Shown here: positions 1 to 11,190 of the stretch, one piece after another
Numbering within the stretch: the first letter of the stretch is position 1
Layout of the letters: the number at the start of each line of letters is the position of its first letter
Assembly: GCF_036785885.1 (NCBI RefSeq)
Contig: NC_092329.1
Location: 17,006,449-17,070,448 of the forward strand
From: Coffea arabica
Taxonomy: Eukaryota; Streptophyta; Magnoliopsida; Gentianales; Rubiaceae
Direction of reading: 5' to 3'
DNA length: 64,000 nucleotides
Notes under the pieces: model-generated
Seen by the model: only the letters and a program-made list of their open reading frames with translations
Databases searched by the model: none
What the model was told of the DNA's origin: nothing
Position numbers and translations under genes: made by a program

Positions 1-537
1 AATAGTGCGCGTACGCGTACATTTTGTGCTCGATTCCTCTCGCGTTCATTTCACTAGTACATTAAACCTCCAATATACTTATAATCATATTAATATTATT
101 TACTCTTAATTGTCCCAAAATAAGGGTCTAAATTCCCTCAATTAAATCGCGCGTGTAAAAACGTGTATCTCCAAATTAAGCGCGTTAAAGCGAAACTTCC
201 AAGAAATTCTTATAACAATGGTACTAATAACTATCACTTGAATATTTAAGCACATAAATACCTATTTCAAGACCATTGTGCAAGCTTCTAATTTTCCAAG
301 CTTATTGTATTCTCGAATCGATTATTGACTCTAACCGCGAATTCACTATTTCACTTAATGAGCTTCCAAAAATTAAATTTTGAAACGAATCACTTTAAAA
401 ATATAACGATGCTATAATTCTATGTAATTAGGTCCAAAGAGGTAAAAATAATAATATTCGGATTAAATGGGAAATTAAATATTTAAATAAACTCGAAATA
501 GGATTTTAAAATAATAAAAATTTTGTGAGACATCACA
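1..537 (-). mobile_element. Ty3/gypsy LTR E, truncated by window edge
   Basis: Read on the minus strand this begins TGTGATGTCTCACAAAATTT at 537 and runs off the window at 1. It aligns by eye with the first part of the solo LTR at 53661-58260: both share a stretch around 'CAAGTGATAGTTATTAGTAC' followed by cgcgtt-rich sequence and 'GGAGATACRCGTTTT'. The sequence immediately beyond 537 resumes the reverse-transcriptase reading of element A, so this LTR is an insertion into that element's pol gene. Whether it is solo or part of a complete element cannot be seen here, because its other end and target duplication are outside the window. Confidence 0.8.
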
Positions 538-542
538 GAAAC

Positions 543-1340
543 TGGTTTCACACTTAGTATTCCAAATATATTTTCATTGCTTCTTAGTCAAATTCATTAG
601 GAGTCTCGCAATTCTTGAAAAATTCTTTATAAACCAACGGTAATACCTCACTAGACCCAAGAAACTACGAATTTCAGTAGAATTTTCCAACCATTTTCAC
701 TTGGCAACAGCTTCTACTTTAATCGGATCAACAGTGAGTCCGTATTTTGAGATTATATGACCTAAAAATGACAATTTTTCTAACCAGAACTCGTACATGC
801 TAAACTTGGTAAACAACTGGTGCTCTCTTAAGCTTTGCAATACTATTTTCAAGTGTTGCTCGTGCTTCTCTTTTGTTTTAGAATACACCAGAATATCATC
901 AATAAACACCACTACAAATTGATCCAAATAGGCTTTAAACACCTGATGTATTAAATTCATAAATGCTGCTGGAGTATTAGTGAATCTAAAAGGCATCACT
1001 GTAAACTTGTAATGCCCATATCGAGTATTTAAGGCAATTTTTGGCACATTCTTCTTCCTAATTCTTAATTGATAATATTTTTGTCTAAAATCTAATTTTG
1101 AAAACACCACAACCCCTTGTAACTGGTCAAATAACTCGTCAATGTGGAGCAAATGATATTTATTCTTAATGGTCACTGCATTCAACCCTCGGTAATCAAT
1201 ACACAATCTCAAGATTCTGTCCTTCTTCTTAATAAAAAACACTGGAATGCCCCAAGATGACTCACTCTCATATATAAATTTCCATTCTAATAAGTCTTAC
1301 AATTGCAATTTCAATTCCTTAAGTTCAGCGGGCGCCATCC
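543..1340 (-). pseudogene. pol of element A: reverse transcriptase (Ty3/gypsy), interrupted
   Basis: The longest open piece (1242 to 697) has the Ty3/gypsy RT order: a CIDYRGLN motif near residue 15, then [11 protein letters not shown], then the catalytic FIDDILVYS box and FLGHIIS. Upstream in the same frame (to about 1340) the classical MAPAELKEL lead-in is visible but is followed by a stop where Gln is expected. Downstream (697 to 543) the sequence still encodes a FLGLVRYYRWFIKNFS-like stretch, the start of the RT/RNase H connection, until LTR E interrupts it at 537. The two catalytic aspartates are kept, but stops and the insertion make it dead. The element belongs to the gag-PR-RT-RH-INT type; a chromovirus of the Tekay/Del kind is likely from the long LTRs, but the integrase is not in the window. 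Confidence 0.88.
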
Positions 1341-1679
1341 AATAAGGGATTTTTGAGATAGGAGTGGTTCCAAGTGCTAAATCAATCTTAAAATCAATCT
1401 CTCTTTTCGGAGATAATGATACCAATTCCTTTGAAAATACATCTAGATATTCACTTATCACCGGCATATTCTCAAATTTAACCTTTTCCCCTGAAGTGTT
1501 AACTAGAAAGGCTAGATACCCCCGTACCCCATTACTTAGCAGTTTTTAGCCCTAATTTCCGAAATAAGGGCAGATGAGACTAAAATACCCCTTATATATA
1601 GTTTTAGGATTGCTTTACCGGGAATACAAAGTTTGATCACTTTTGTTCTACAATCTATCCGAGCATAATAACGAACTAG

Positions 1680-1967
1680 CTAATCCATTTTTATAATAAC
1701 GTCATACTCCTTAATGGCAAGACTTATAAGGTTGACTACCAATTTTCGCTCACCAACCCAAACATCATAGTTTCTATTCACCTCGTTAGCTAGTAGAAAT
1801 TGGTTACCTGTAGGTGTTCTCACTTCTACATCATATGGTAGTCTCTCGATCTTCACATCAATTTCACACATAAAAAGAGGGTTGATAAAAGAATGTATTG
1901 CACCAGGATTTATTAAAATCTTGGCCAAACGATAAAAAATAGGGATCGTTCCTTCCACCATCTCCAA
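1680..1967 (-). pseudogene. pol of element A: retropepsin-like aspartic protease
   Basis: A 95-residue open stretch lies between gag and RT, where the protease of a Ty3/gypsy element belongs. The catalytic region reads LINPGAIHSFI, matching the usual D-S/T-G-A-x-HSFI box, but with Asn in place of the catalytic Asp and Pro in place of Ser, so the enzyme is predicted inactive. The later hydrophobic segment and the I-K-E-Y-D-V-I-I tail match the normal end of this domain, where the family usually reads 'DVILGMDWL'. The segment 1341-1679 between this and the RT is the degraded PR-RT spacer. Confidence 0.82.
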
Positions 1968-2144
1968 TGGCTCAGGTATTTGACTGTTGGTACAAGACGT
2001 ACACTCTGACTGGTACCCTTGTTCTGGTCCCTCCTACGGTGGTCGGTTTAGGATTTGACCTATCGGCTTGCTGGGTATCATTGGTAAGTGGATAGGTGGT
2101 GATTTGGTGTCGGTGCTTTCACATCGTAAATACTTTCATGCCTT

Positions 2145-3188
2145 CTACCAACAATTATCTTTAGTGTGATTGGATTTTTCGTAGTACTCACAAGACAATC
2201 GAGGGACTGACGTCTGGCCTCCTTGTAAGGCACCTTTTGTCTGTCCCCTTCCACCTGGGGCTTCTCTCAGAGTAACTCCCTTAGATGTCCCCGAAATTCT
2301 TCCACTACCAGTTTCTTGACCCGCTTTAGGGGGTGGCATACCCCAATCACCTTGCCCTTGCCCCTGGCTTCCACTAAGTGCATCCCTCTTTCTTGCATGA
2401 AAAGTCTTCACTTACGCTCTTGCAATTTCTATTCTTTGAGTTTTCTCAAGAACTTCTGTGAAGATATTAATTTGTGCCGCCGCCAAGACCTCCTGTATTT
2501 TCACATTTAACCCCTGTACAAACTGCCTCGCCATCCTTTACTCCGTAACTATCAATTCAGGAGCAAATTTGAATAATTTGGTGAACTGAGTCTCATACTC
2601 AAATACGCTTAATGTTCCCTGACGTAGTTTAATGAAATCATCTTCCCTTTTCTCCTAGACTATTGGTGGAAGATATTTCTCGTTAAACTCTCGCACAAAG
2701 TTCAACCAGGTCTATACTGTCCGTTCTCTCTCTCACTTAACCCTTATTACATTCCACTAGACTCTAGCTGGTTCCTCAAATTGGAATACGACAAAATTCA
2801 CCTGCCTTTCCTCCGTATAATTGAAGACAGTTGAAATATTGATCATCGGTTCCAGCCATCTCTCTGCTATTTCAAGGTCTGGTCCTCCACGAAACTTGGG
2901 GCGAAAAAACTTTTGAAATCACTCTAGGGTCCTATCTTCCTCTATTTCAGGGTCCCTAGCCTGATTAACAAGGGTTTGATCCTGCTGCTCTGCCAATCGA
3001 GTTAAAATGTTAGTCATTTGTTGGATTGCTATCGCTACCTGATCTCCTCCTTTGGCCCAAGATTCAGGTTGTTGTTCAGCTATCGCATCTCTCTCTTCTC
3101 TCGATTCTTGTACCTATTTAGCCTCACGTCCACGACTAGAGTTGCATTCTCGACTAGTCCCACATCCCTGACTTCACCTACTTTCCAT
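2145..3188 (-). pseudogene. gag of element A, broken by stops
   Basis: Minus-strand reading from a possible ATG at 3188 gives a degraded Ty3/gypsy gag. Recognisable in order are a Gln-rich N-terminal part ('IQQMTNILTRLAEQQ'), the retrotransposon gag core ('YETQFTKLFKFAPE', 'ARQFVQGLNVKIQ', 'VLEKTQRIEIARA') and a C-terminal zinc knuckle at about 2150-2190. Several in-frame stops occur (for example after LIVTE and after RIEIARA). The knuckle is C-x2-Y-x4-H-x4-C, that is, the second Cys is replaced by Tyr. The last 88 residues (2411-2145) remain open and are Gly/Gln-rich. Confidence 0.82.
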
Positions 3189-3540
3189 GCCTCTTTTGAA
3201 AAATAGACTATATAAATATAAGTAAAATAAAATAGCAATAAAGCTCAATAAAAGCAATTCCAAATCATAAAGTGAAAACAATGAAACACATTTAAAATAA
3301 AACACTCTCTTTATATACATATCATAACAAGTCACATACCAACTCATAAAGTACTGTACATGTCAATCTAGTAAAATCAAGAACTTATAACAACCAAAGG
3401 ACATAGAGCAAAAGCAAGCATTATGTATATTAACCTTAACACGTCAATATCAAAAACAAAACAAAAGATGACGTCATCCCAACTATTCCCTACTATATCC
3501 TAATTATCTCGCTCAACTCTCAAAATTCTAGATCTCTATC
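3189..3540. other. AT-rich spacer between gag and upstream ORF of element A
   Basis: This 350-base stretch is A-rich on the plus strand, with no sustained reading frame on either strand. On the minus strand it lies between the end of the upstream ORF and the gag start, so it is part of the element's leader or an inter-ORF spacer. Confidence 0.5.
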
Positions 3541-3812
3541 TTAGTTCGTCACTGATCCAGCCGACTCCACCTCCTTAGGTGCGGCTGGCTCTTCCTCAGG
3601 ATCCTCCTCAGGGTCACTAGGAGCTATGTGCTCTTGACCTTCCCCAACCAAGTTCACCTGTACTACTTCCTCCACAAGTGCCCCACACCCGGTTAAGATA
3701 TTATCAGTTCGATCTCTTATTTTCCTTTCTATTTGAACAAGGCGACCATTAGCCTCCTGAACCTATTCTCGAAAGGCATTGGTTCGCTCCTGCTCCTCGA
3801 GAATAGAAGCCT
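3541..3812 (-). pseudogene. Upstream coiled-coil ORF of element A, C-terminal part
   Basis: On the minus strand this reads from the junction with LTR B at 3812 to a stop at 3541. It is open except for one internal stop and is strongly hydrophilic: a helix-type heptad segment (EEQERTNAFRE, VQEANGRLVQIERKI) followed by an acidic Pro/Glu tail (PSDPEEDPEEEPAAP). The reading continues, after removal of LTR B, into 10203-10461. It is separated from gag by about 350 bases, so it looks like an extra ORF between the primer binding site and gag. Extra 5' ORFs are known in some plant Ty3/gypsy lineages (Ogre/Tat). For this LTR family I can only say the reading frame is suggestive. Confidence 0.45.
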
Positions 3813-6800
3813 TGTGAGAACCTTGAAAGATGCCTATCTATATATATATATATATACCCATGCATATTGCTTTTGCACTTTTGATTCATTAGTAAATTCT
3901 AACATTAAGTATACTTGCTCTTAACTAAGTATGTGAAAACAATTCTTATGTTATAAATACTATAATTGTGTTAAAATATTAAATTACTTGATTTTGGTTA
4001 TGTTAAATTAATATTGCCTGAGTTAGATTAATTTTATTGCCTTGGTATACTTAGGACGTTAAAACCTCGATAATCGAATCTTCGCGATTTTAATATATTA
4101 TTAGGCATTCAATTTATAGTTGGGGTAAATTTTGGAATTAGATTAGAATTGAGGACTTAAATGGAAATTTGGATGAAGTGTGAAATGACTAAAATAACCT
4201 CCACAATCTCGGAAATTATCATGCAACCACCAAAGCTTCCTCGGCCAACCTTAAAAACCAACATTTCCATTTCTGCCGAATGCAATTTCATCTTTCTTCA
4301 CCTACACACCCAACCCCATCCGCGACTCCTCACCATATCCTCTCCACTACACATCAGTCCCAACTACAACAACTCCACTTCATTTCCATTTCCCTGCCTT
4401 GGTATCATCGACGAGAGTGAGAGAGCAAGAAAAAAAAAAAGAGGAAGGAAGTTGAGTGAGCTGCGAGTCCGGAATTGTCCGAGAGATAGTCGTGAGCTTT
4501 ATTACCTTCCTCATCCCCACCGCGAGCTGCCGTTTCATTCTGCAACTTCACCTCAACCAGCTGTGGCCATCTCCAACTACAAACACCACACCTGTAACCA
4601 CCGGCAACCAGGATAGCAGACTAACCATCCATCGCGTGTGTGAGTTAACCGAGAGGAGAGGTAGAAAACTTCAGCTTCTATCGCGTGTGTAAGCTTCCAG
4701 TAGAGGTAATTTCTGGACTGAAATTGTGACAGCCCCACCTTCCCCTAAGGCGAACCAAAGGGGTTAGCGGACTGCCTGCCCAGCTCTCGCCAGGACTAAC
4801 GGTACGGTTTACGTCAATCTAAAACGTTCCGGAACATACCATTGCGCGCAAACAAGTCAAAACACAAAATAAAATAAAATAAAGTAAAAACAAAAAAACC
4901 GAAGCCGAAATTTATCTAAACCATAGCCAAGCATATATATACAACGGAAATCAACATTTACAACCATAATGGCATGCCAAAACCATTCATTAAGGAGTAC
5001 ACATTCGATTTGCCTATCAAAAGAAAATGAACCCGTTATACATTAGGGTTTCACTTCAAGAGCTATACAAAAGACATTTACAAGCTCAGTATGGCAATTG
5101 ACTATCCAGTCCATTTTCAAAAGCAATTATATCCCTGTAAGGAAAACAAATAACACGGAATGAGCCAAAGCCCAGTGGTATACCACCCAATAAGCAATCA
5201 AAGTCATATAAGAATGAACCTTCATTTAAAGTGCACAAATAAGCAATGAAGCAAAACGGTAAAAGGATACGGTCGGCTCTCAAGAGCCCATTTCCACGCT
5301 TGCAATCTTGAACCAACCTCATTGACTCTCCGTCAATGTTAAAATACCAAACCGTAGACAACCCTTTACTTCCATTCCTTCCACCCAACATACCCCAACC
5401 GGGCCCGCACTCCATTCAGTAATATTTTTGGTAATACTCGAGTTTACCGGAACCAAGGGTCTCATTACCACAAGGTTCCCCAGTACAGTCCCCGTGGCGA
5501 TTCAATCTTCACGACCAAGCCCTCGCCGGCTCGATCCAATTGACTACCAAACGGGGTTGAGCTCAGTAATGCAGTAAGGCCGTTGGACATCGTCCAAACG
5601 ACATCAATTCAGTTTCCATGAAATGGAATTCACCAACCAATATATCAAGTTCAGTAATGCAATAAAACGGTAGCCATTCAGTGACAATATCAAAAGAGGT
5701 GAGGGCGGTCAAGTACACCCTCACCTTAATCAATTTCAATATTCGAGTAAGCCATCAAGGCATCACATAACATTTAACAAAGCCACATAGTAACAATTTA
5801 GTGAGTGGTATACTCACCAAGCAAGTAAGTGGTATTTCATGTACCACGATCACCAAGCCGTCGTGCACTACCTTCAAGCCCTAGAACATATAACACATAC
5901 AATGAGACTCGATAACGAGTCATATAGCAATGCTAAACACAACCCCAATAGGGTTTCATATGCATAAATGAGCATAATAGCAAACCAGAAATTAGAAAAT
6001 GGCCTTAGTCTTGGCCCCAAATAGAAAACTGTTTTACACTCATTATGCGGTAATGGCGTCAAATTCTCTACGGTTATCGGATGGGGGTGTAAGACCCACC
6101 GTTTCGAAGCTATGAAACAGGGCTACAACAATGTAGAAGGTTACTCAATCCAGTTCCTAGCTTAACTAGGTCGAAAATGCCAAATACTAACCCAGAATTC
6201 CTAAAACAGGTTCGCAAAACACAAAAAACTGTAATCAGTATATCTCAGTCCATACAAGTCCAAATGCCGAAATTCCAAAGGCATAAGTTAGCTAAGTCAT
6301 CCAGCTACATTTCATCAGAAGACACCAACTTCAAATTCCAAACCAATTCCAGTCAAAATGTCCAATTACTATCGCCGTTTTTCGCATTCTGATCAAAGCA
6401 GAACAGCTACAGTAAAAACGGAATAACTCACTCTACACTCATCCAAATGCCCTGAAATTTTACAGGCACCTTATATACATCAATACCTACAACTTTCATG
6501 TTTTGAGCAAAGTCCAATTCGGCCTCTAACCCAGTGATCTAAAACCGGACAGAATTGGGGTTCAAGAACCCTAACTTTTCAAATTTCACACCAAATCCAA
6601 AATTGATTGTATTTAACCACATTTCACACTCACTAGAGTCATTTCCAACCATTACAATTCATCATACAAGCCCCCAACATCAAGATCATATTAAACCAGA
6701 AAAAATCCCAATAAAATAAAAACTTCACCAAAACTCTTCAAATCAAGAAATAAATCACATTTTCACACACTCATGCCACTTCTAAGCATCATATAACCAT

Positions 6801-9800
6801 CATTAAAGGTAGTAGGGTGTTTCAAGCTTCACTTACCAAGAAACAAGAGAGAGGAAGATGTGGAGCACCTTAGTCCTTCAAACAAAGTTCACCAAACAAC
6901 TTGCTAGCACTAGAAGGAAAGTTTTTATGGAGTGAAATCTTGTTTATAGCCTTGCTTGAGATGATTTGCTAGTAGAAACTTGAAGATTGAAGAAGTTCTC
7001 CTTCTTGCAAGAGTGAGAGAGAGAGAGCCGGCCAAAGGGGAAGAAAAATGAGGAAATTTGGTGAATTTTGAGATATTTAACCTTTGGGTCAAAAGGTAAA
7101 AAAAAAAGTCAAAAGGTGAATAGTGATTCTTAAAAGGTATCCAATAAGAAAGTGACATGTGTCACTCTATTAAATGCAATCTTATCATTCTTTTCTCTCT
7201 CACATCAATCACTTCATATACTCTACTTATCTCTTAACACCCGATAAATTATACACAGTATCCAAAACTTAACCTTATTGGCCGAATTTTTCCGAACTTT
7301 TCGCACTAGTGGGTCCCACGTCCACTATTTACTCTTAATTTTCTAAAATTTCACCAATGCTAGAAAAATCATCTTAAAACTATAATTGCTCATAAAATCC
7401 ACTAAGAAAATATTTCTAAGCCAGAAAATGCAGAAAACATGCAATTAAGGGGAAATAAACCCTAGGAAAATATTAGGGTTTTTACGGGTTCTCACAGAAA
7501 TCAATAGATTATAGGTAGATTAAGCTGGTTATGGACTTGCATGTGAAGTTGATGCATTCGGATGATGAATCAAAGCATAAGGAAAATCTGATTCGAAGGA
7601 ATTGGGGTTTTGCCGAGAAGCTGAAACAGAAATGCAGCTTTAATTTTGTTTCTCTGAAGTAATCTGAGCTTATAAATGTGATTAGCTAACTAAAAACTAG
7701 GTGATTAAGCTTTGCATGAAGTTCGTTAGTTCGGTTAAGTAAAAAAAAAAAACAAAACAACAATCTTCTGCATGCAAGCTCACCCGAGGTAGTTGAACAA
7801 AATTTCTGGATTTGTGGATGAATGTTGCTGATATCCGAACATGTTTTGGACTAGAAATGATAGTTAATTAGTTAAGGAGTTGTGCATGTGAGATTTGAGT
7901 GCAAAATACAAGGTTTTAGCCGAAGAAAATTCGGATTTATGACCAATTAACTGCTGGAATTTCTCAGCTTAGCCGAGATAGATAAAGGGTATTTACTGAT
8001 TTTTCATAGATCTTGGGGCTGTAAAACATCATATTATTGCTGATTGCACTTTAGAATATCCTAAGACGGTCATGCATGTAAATTTTGGGGTAACAATTCG
8101 ATTCTTTGGTTGGAATTTTTGGAGATGGAAGTTACTTGGTTGATAAACCACTTGCGGCTTAGTCGATGGACTTTCTTGGCATTTGAATGGATATTCTGGA
8201 TTAAAAATTACTGAAAAATGTTTAATTTGTATTTGTCTGTGTATTATGAGATTATTAGCTGCAATCTTGGGTAAGATGTTGTATCAAATCTTGGCCCTGT
8301 ACCCATGTACATGTTACATGGGTTGTGATTTGGAAGGTCCATGGGTTGTGATTTGGGTTTGTTTTGACACCTTGGACTTTCTTTGTTGAATTTTGTTTGG
8401 AACTGAATCTGTTGAGACTTAGGGCTAATGACTGATGAATCCCAAGTGATATTGATGTTTGGATTGTGATTTTATTATACTGGTGACTTGGAATTCAAAG
8501 TGCAAATGAGTTGGAATCGTGAGGTCCGTTTTAGTCTTTTGAATTCGAATATTTTTTATCAAGCTTTATTGAAATGTTTTGTCTAATATTAAGTTATATA
8601 AATTGAGCATAGTACGTTAATATTAAAATTTAAATGTCGGGACTCTTAAAACCTTGCTAACTAGCTAAGTCTTTTCTTTGCTTGAACTAGTTTTATTACC
8701 TTTAAGAAATAATTGTATTAACTTCCAAACTTTAAGTTTTTCATAAAATTATCCTTGGTTGGTTGTTTTAGAGGAAAATTGTTAAAAACACTAGATTTGA
8801 ATAATTTCAAATAAAAGGCTTGGAAAAACTTGTTTGGCAAGAAAACTTGTTTGAATTAAATTGGTTTTAGTTGTACCTCAAGAAAGAAAAGTAGCTTTAA
8901 AGGAATCATACGAAATATTTTATTACTTTACTAGCTTTAATTATAAGAGATTTATTGATTTTTTTCAGAGTAAATAAATTAGTTTTATACCATATAATCT
9001 TTTGTATATAAACCAAGAGTTTGTTTAGTAAAACTTATAGTTTTTAAAACTTGGATTTATAGGGTTTAGCGAGGGCGTGGACTTCGATTCCCAACTTGAC
9101 TTTTGAGCTTCACTTTTGGTGAGTGTCCGTGCTTGTTCTATGACTAAAGTGTTAAAGTGCTTTCTTGACCTGTTATGTGATAATTGGAAAGTGGTTTTCC
9201 TGAACCATCGAAGTGGCAGTGTGTACTTTATCGCATTAGCCTTTCGAGTGGTGACTTGCTTGAAATGTTTTCTCGAATATTTTGCAATTGTTGACTGGAG
9301 CGTGGACTCGTCAACTAATCTACCAGGCAGGGGAACGTACCACACCTTAGGGTGGGAGGGCCTCTTATCCTGTCTTGGTAAAAGCGTGTTGTGACGTCGT
9401 TGGGTGAATCCCTCGACTAGTTTACAAAAAGGTATACTCGAGTAATACCAAACTCTCTCGTGAGGCGTGCGGGCCCGGTGGGAGTAAGTTGGTTGGAGCG
9501 TGTTAAGAAAAAAAAATAATGAATCTACATGGACTTTAGATAGTGAGAGTTGATGGAGGGTCAACTGCGGTTAATTTTGATCAAGCTAGTGGAAAATGGC
9601 TCCTGAGAGCCCCTGTATCTTACCCTGTGCTGTTATACGCTTTTCTACTTGCTAAATTTAAGTTTGAAGTTATTATTTACTATTTGTGCTATATGATTGC
9701 ATGTTTTGGGCACCACTGAGTTTTAGCTCACCACACGATATTTGTTTTCCTTAACAGGTTTTGGCGTTCGAGATATTTGAAATCTGCTTTTGGCTTTGTA

Positions 9801-10197
9801 AATATTGTTTCGAATCGGTCTATGTATCTTTTGTTTTGGGTTGCCACTTGAAGCTAGAAAAGTGCAAATCCTAAACTTTGGCCTGTATGAATGAATTTGT
9901 AATTTTCGGATTTCACTTTGTGGTTTGTATCGTATAACTGTAGTTATGTGTTAAGCTAGTTGGAGTTGTTCTAAGGGTGAACATGCAGATGTCTAATGTC
10001 AATGTTATCTCTGAAGTTAATGTGTTTCAGTATTCCGGTCGTTTAAAGGTTTGACATGTTCGGATGACGAATTTTGTTTCGGTTTAAGTTATACGTGGAA
10101 AGGGTTTAGTCGGTTTTCTTGCGTGAGTCCTGGTGAGAGTTGGGTAGGCGACCCGCCAACCCTCTGATTTGCCTTAGGGAGAAGTGGGGCCGCCACA
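3813..10197 (+). mobile_element. Solo LTR B (Ty3/gypsy), plus strand, containing solo LTR C
   Basis: It starts TGTGAGAACCTTGAAAG at 3813 and ends GTGGGGCCGCCACA at 10197, the same 5' TGTGAG and 3' tail as the other LTRs here. The flanks are AGCCT (3808-3812) and AGTCT (10198-10202), a 5-bp target duplication with one mismatch. Removing the LTR rejoins the leader/upstream-ORF reading of element A, which supports a single insertion. Net length after subtracting LTR C is about 3.6 kb. The shared family block 'TATACTCGAGTA' is at 9431-9449, and the conserved 'AGTCCTGGTGAGAGTTGGGTAGG' tail precedes the end. Long open stretches inside it (for example minus 9564-9025) have no recognisable domain and are probably chance. 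Confidence 0.88.
4725..7496 (-). mobile_element. Solo LTR C (Ty3/gypsy), minus strand, nested in LTR B
   Basis: On the plus strand it runs from TGTGACAGCCCCACCTTCC (4725) to GGGTTCTCACA (7496), so on the minus strand it is a standard TGTGAGAACCC...GGGGCTGTCACA LTR of 2772 bp. It is flanked by a perfect 5-bp target duplication GAAAT (4720-4724 and 7497-7501). No internal region is present, so it is a solo LTR left by recombination between the two LTRs of a former complete element. The family palindrome is at 5430-5448. Because it sits inside LTR B it is younger than B. Confidence 0.93.
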
Positions 10198-10202
10198 AGT
10201 CT

Positions 10203-10461
10203 CAAGCTCTGATCCTATCCCCTTACATTCTAAGCACAGCTTGTAGACACTCAATCTTTGTCTGGCCTCAACGATTGGCACTAGCCAACCTCCTCATCTC
10301 GCTCGCTATGGCAAGGACCACTCTATCGAGGTATGAATAGGTACGCCAACAGTCACAATGTCGGATCCTACTCCCTGGAGCCCACAGAAATACCAGTCCT
10401 CTGGGACGCTCCTGATAGCTAAGCACTCGTCGAGGTTGCTCGGCACTCCCGTTCTCACCAT
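10203..10461 (-). pseudogene. Upstream coiled-coil ORF of element A, N-terminal part
   Basis: A minus-strand ATG at 10461 opens a frame beginning MVRTGVPSNLDECLA. It shifts near 10320 into the frame that encodes YLDRVVLAIASEMRRLASAN, then IECLQAVLRM and RIRA, with stops. Once LTR B is ignored, this continues toward 3812-3541. The amphipathic heptad pattern suggests a coiled coil. It lies just downstream of the primer binding site and upstream of gag, so it is leader or extra-ORF sequence of element A. It is broken in several places; function unknown. Confidence 0.42.
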
Positions 10462-10625
10462 TTCATTCCATTACCTACAGTACAAGTAACATCACAAGAA
10501 TAAACAATTTAAACAAGTAAAGTTAAGTTAACCACCTATTCTCTAGGGTTTCACACTTAGACATTTATATATAAACCATATCAAGTACAAGCCACTCAAT
10601 TTATTCAGACAAATTCAAATCTAAA

Positions 10626-10636
10626 CTCTGATACCA
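10626..10636 (-). promoter_or_regulatory. Primer binding site of element A (initiator Met-tRNA type)
   Basis: On the minus strand this is TGGTATCAGAG, two bases from the LTR end at 10639. That sequence is complementary to the 3' end of plant initiator methionine tRNA, the usual primer of plant LTR retrotransposons. It fixes the orientation of element A and shows that 10639-16563 is its 5' LTR. Confidence 0.88.
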
Positions 10637-11190
10637 CCTGTGACAACCCCATCTCCCCTTAGGGCGTACCCTGAGGTTTAGCGGACTGTCTGTCCAACTC
10701 ACTCTCGACTTCAAGAACACAAGTTATAATTTCAAAAAGAAATGATACAACAATGTCAAACTTAAAATGTACATTTTTGTTCAAGTCTATCTCAATCGTT
10801 CATATATTCCCAAATATAACAAAAGATTTAAGTTCTAGATAATTTCCAACCCTAATCGAGCACTAGCACGAGTATAATCGCAAAAATTCAAAAACTAGAC
10901 AATGTTAGCTTGTACCAGTCTCACGCCCGCGCTCATACCCCCTGTAAGGAAAACAAAACTAATAGGATGAATCAAAACTCAGTGAAATTCCAAACATCAT
11001 GCAAAAATCAAGTAGTAAGTTAACCACCGTATAAAACTTAAAATATCAAAGTAGCGAGCATAAGAGTTCATAAAAATGAGCAATAACACTTTAAATAGCA
11101 AATCATTAGATATCCAACATTTTCAGGTAAAAGGATACAGTAGTTCTTGCGAGTTAACTCCGCTATAGCTTCACCAAGTAGTAATTGACA

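Noticed and set aside
3932..3945. Alternative start of LTR B at TGTGAAAAC (3932)
   Set aside because: The flanking AAGTA does not match AGTCT after the LTR, whereas the start at 3813 gives AGCCT/AGTCT and restores element A's reading.
4161..4616. 151-codon plus-strand open frame in LTR B
   Set aside because: Lies in an LTR leader-like, Pro/Ser/Thr-rich low-complexity region, with no recognisable protein.
9025..9564. 179-codon minus-strand open frame in solo LTR B
   Set aside because: No domain or family pattern; lies in LTR sequence, and the corresponding part of other family LTRs is not open in the same way.
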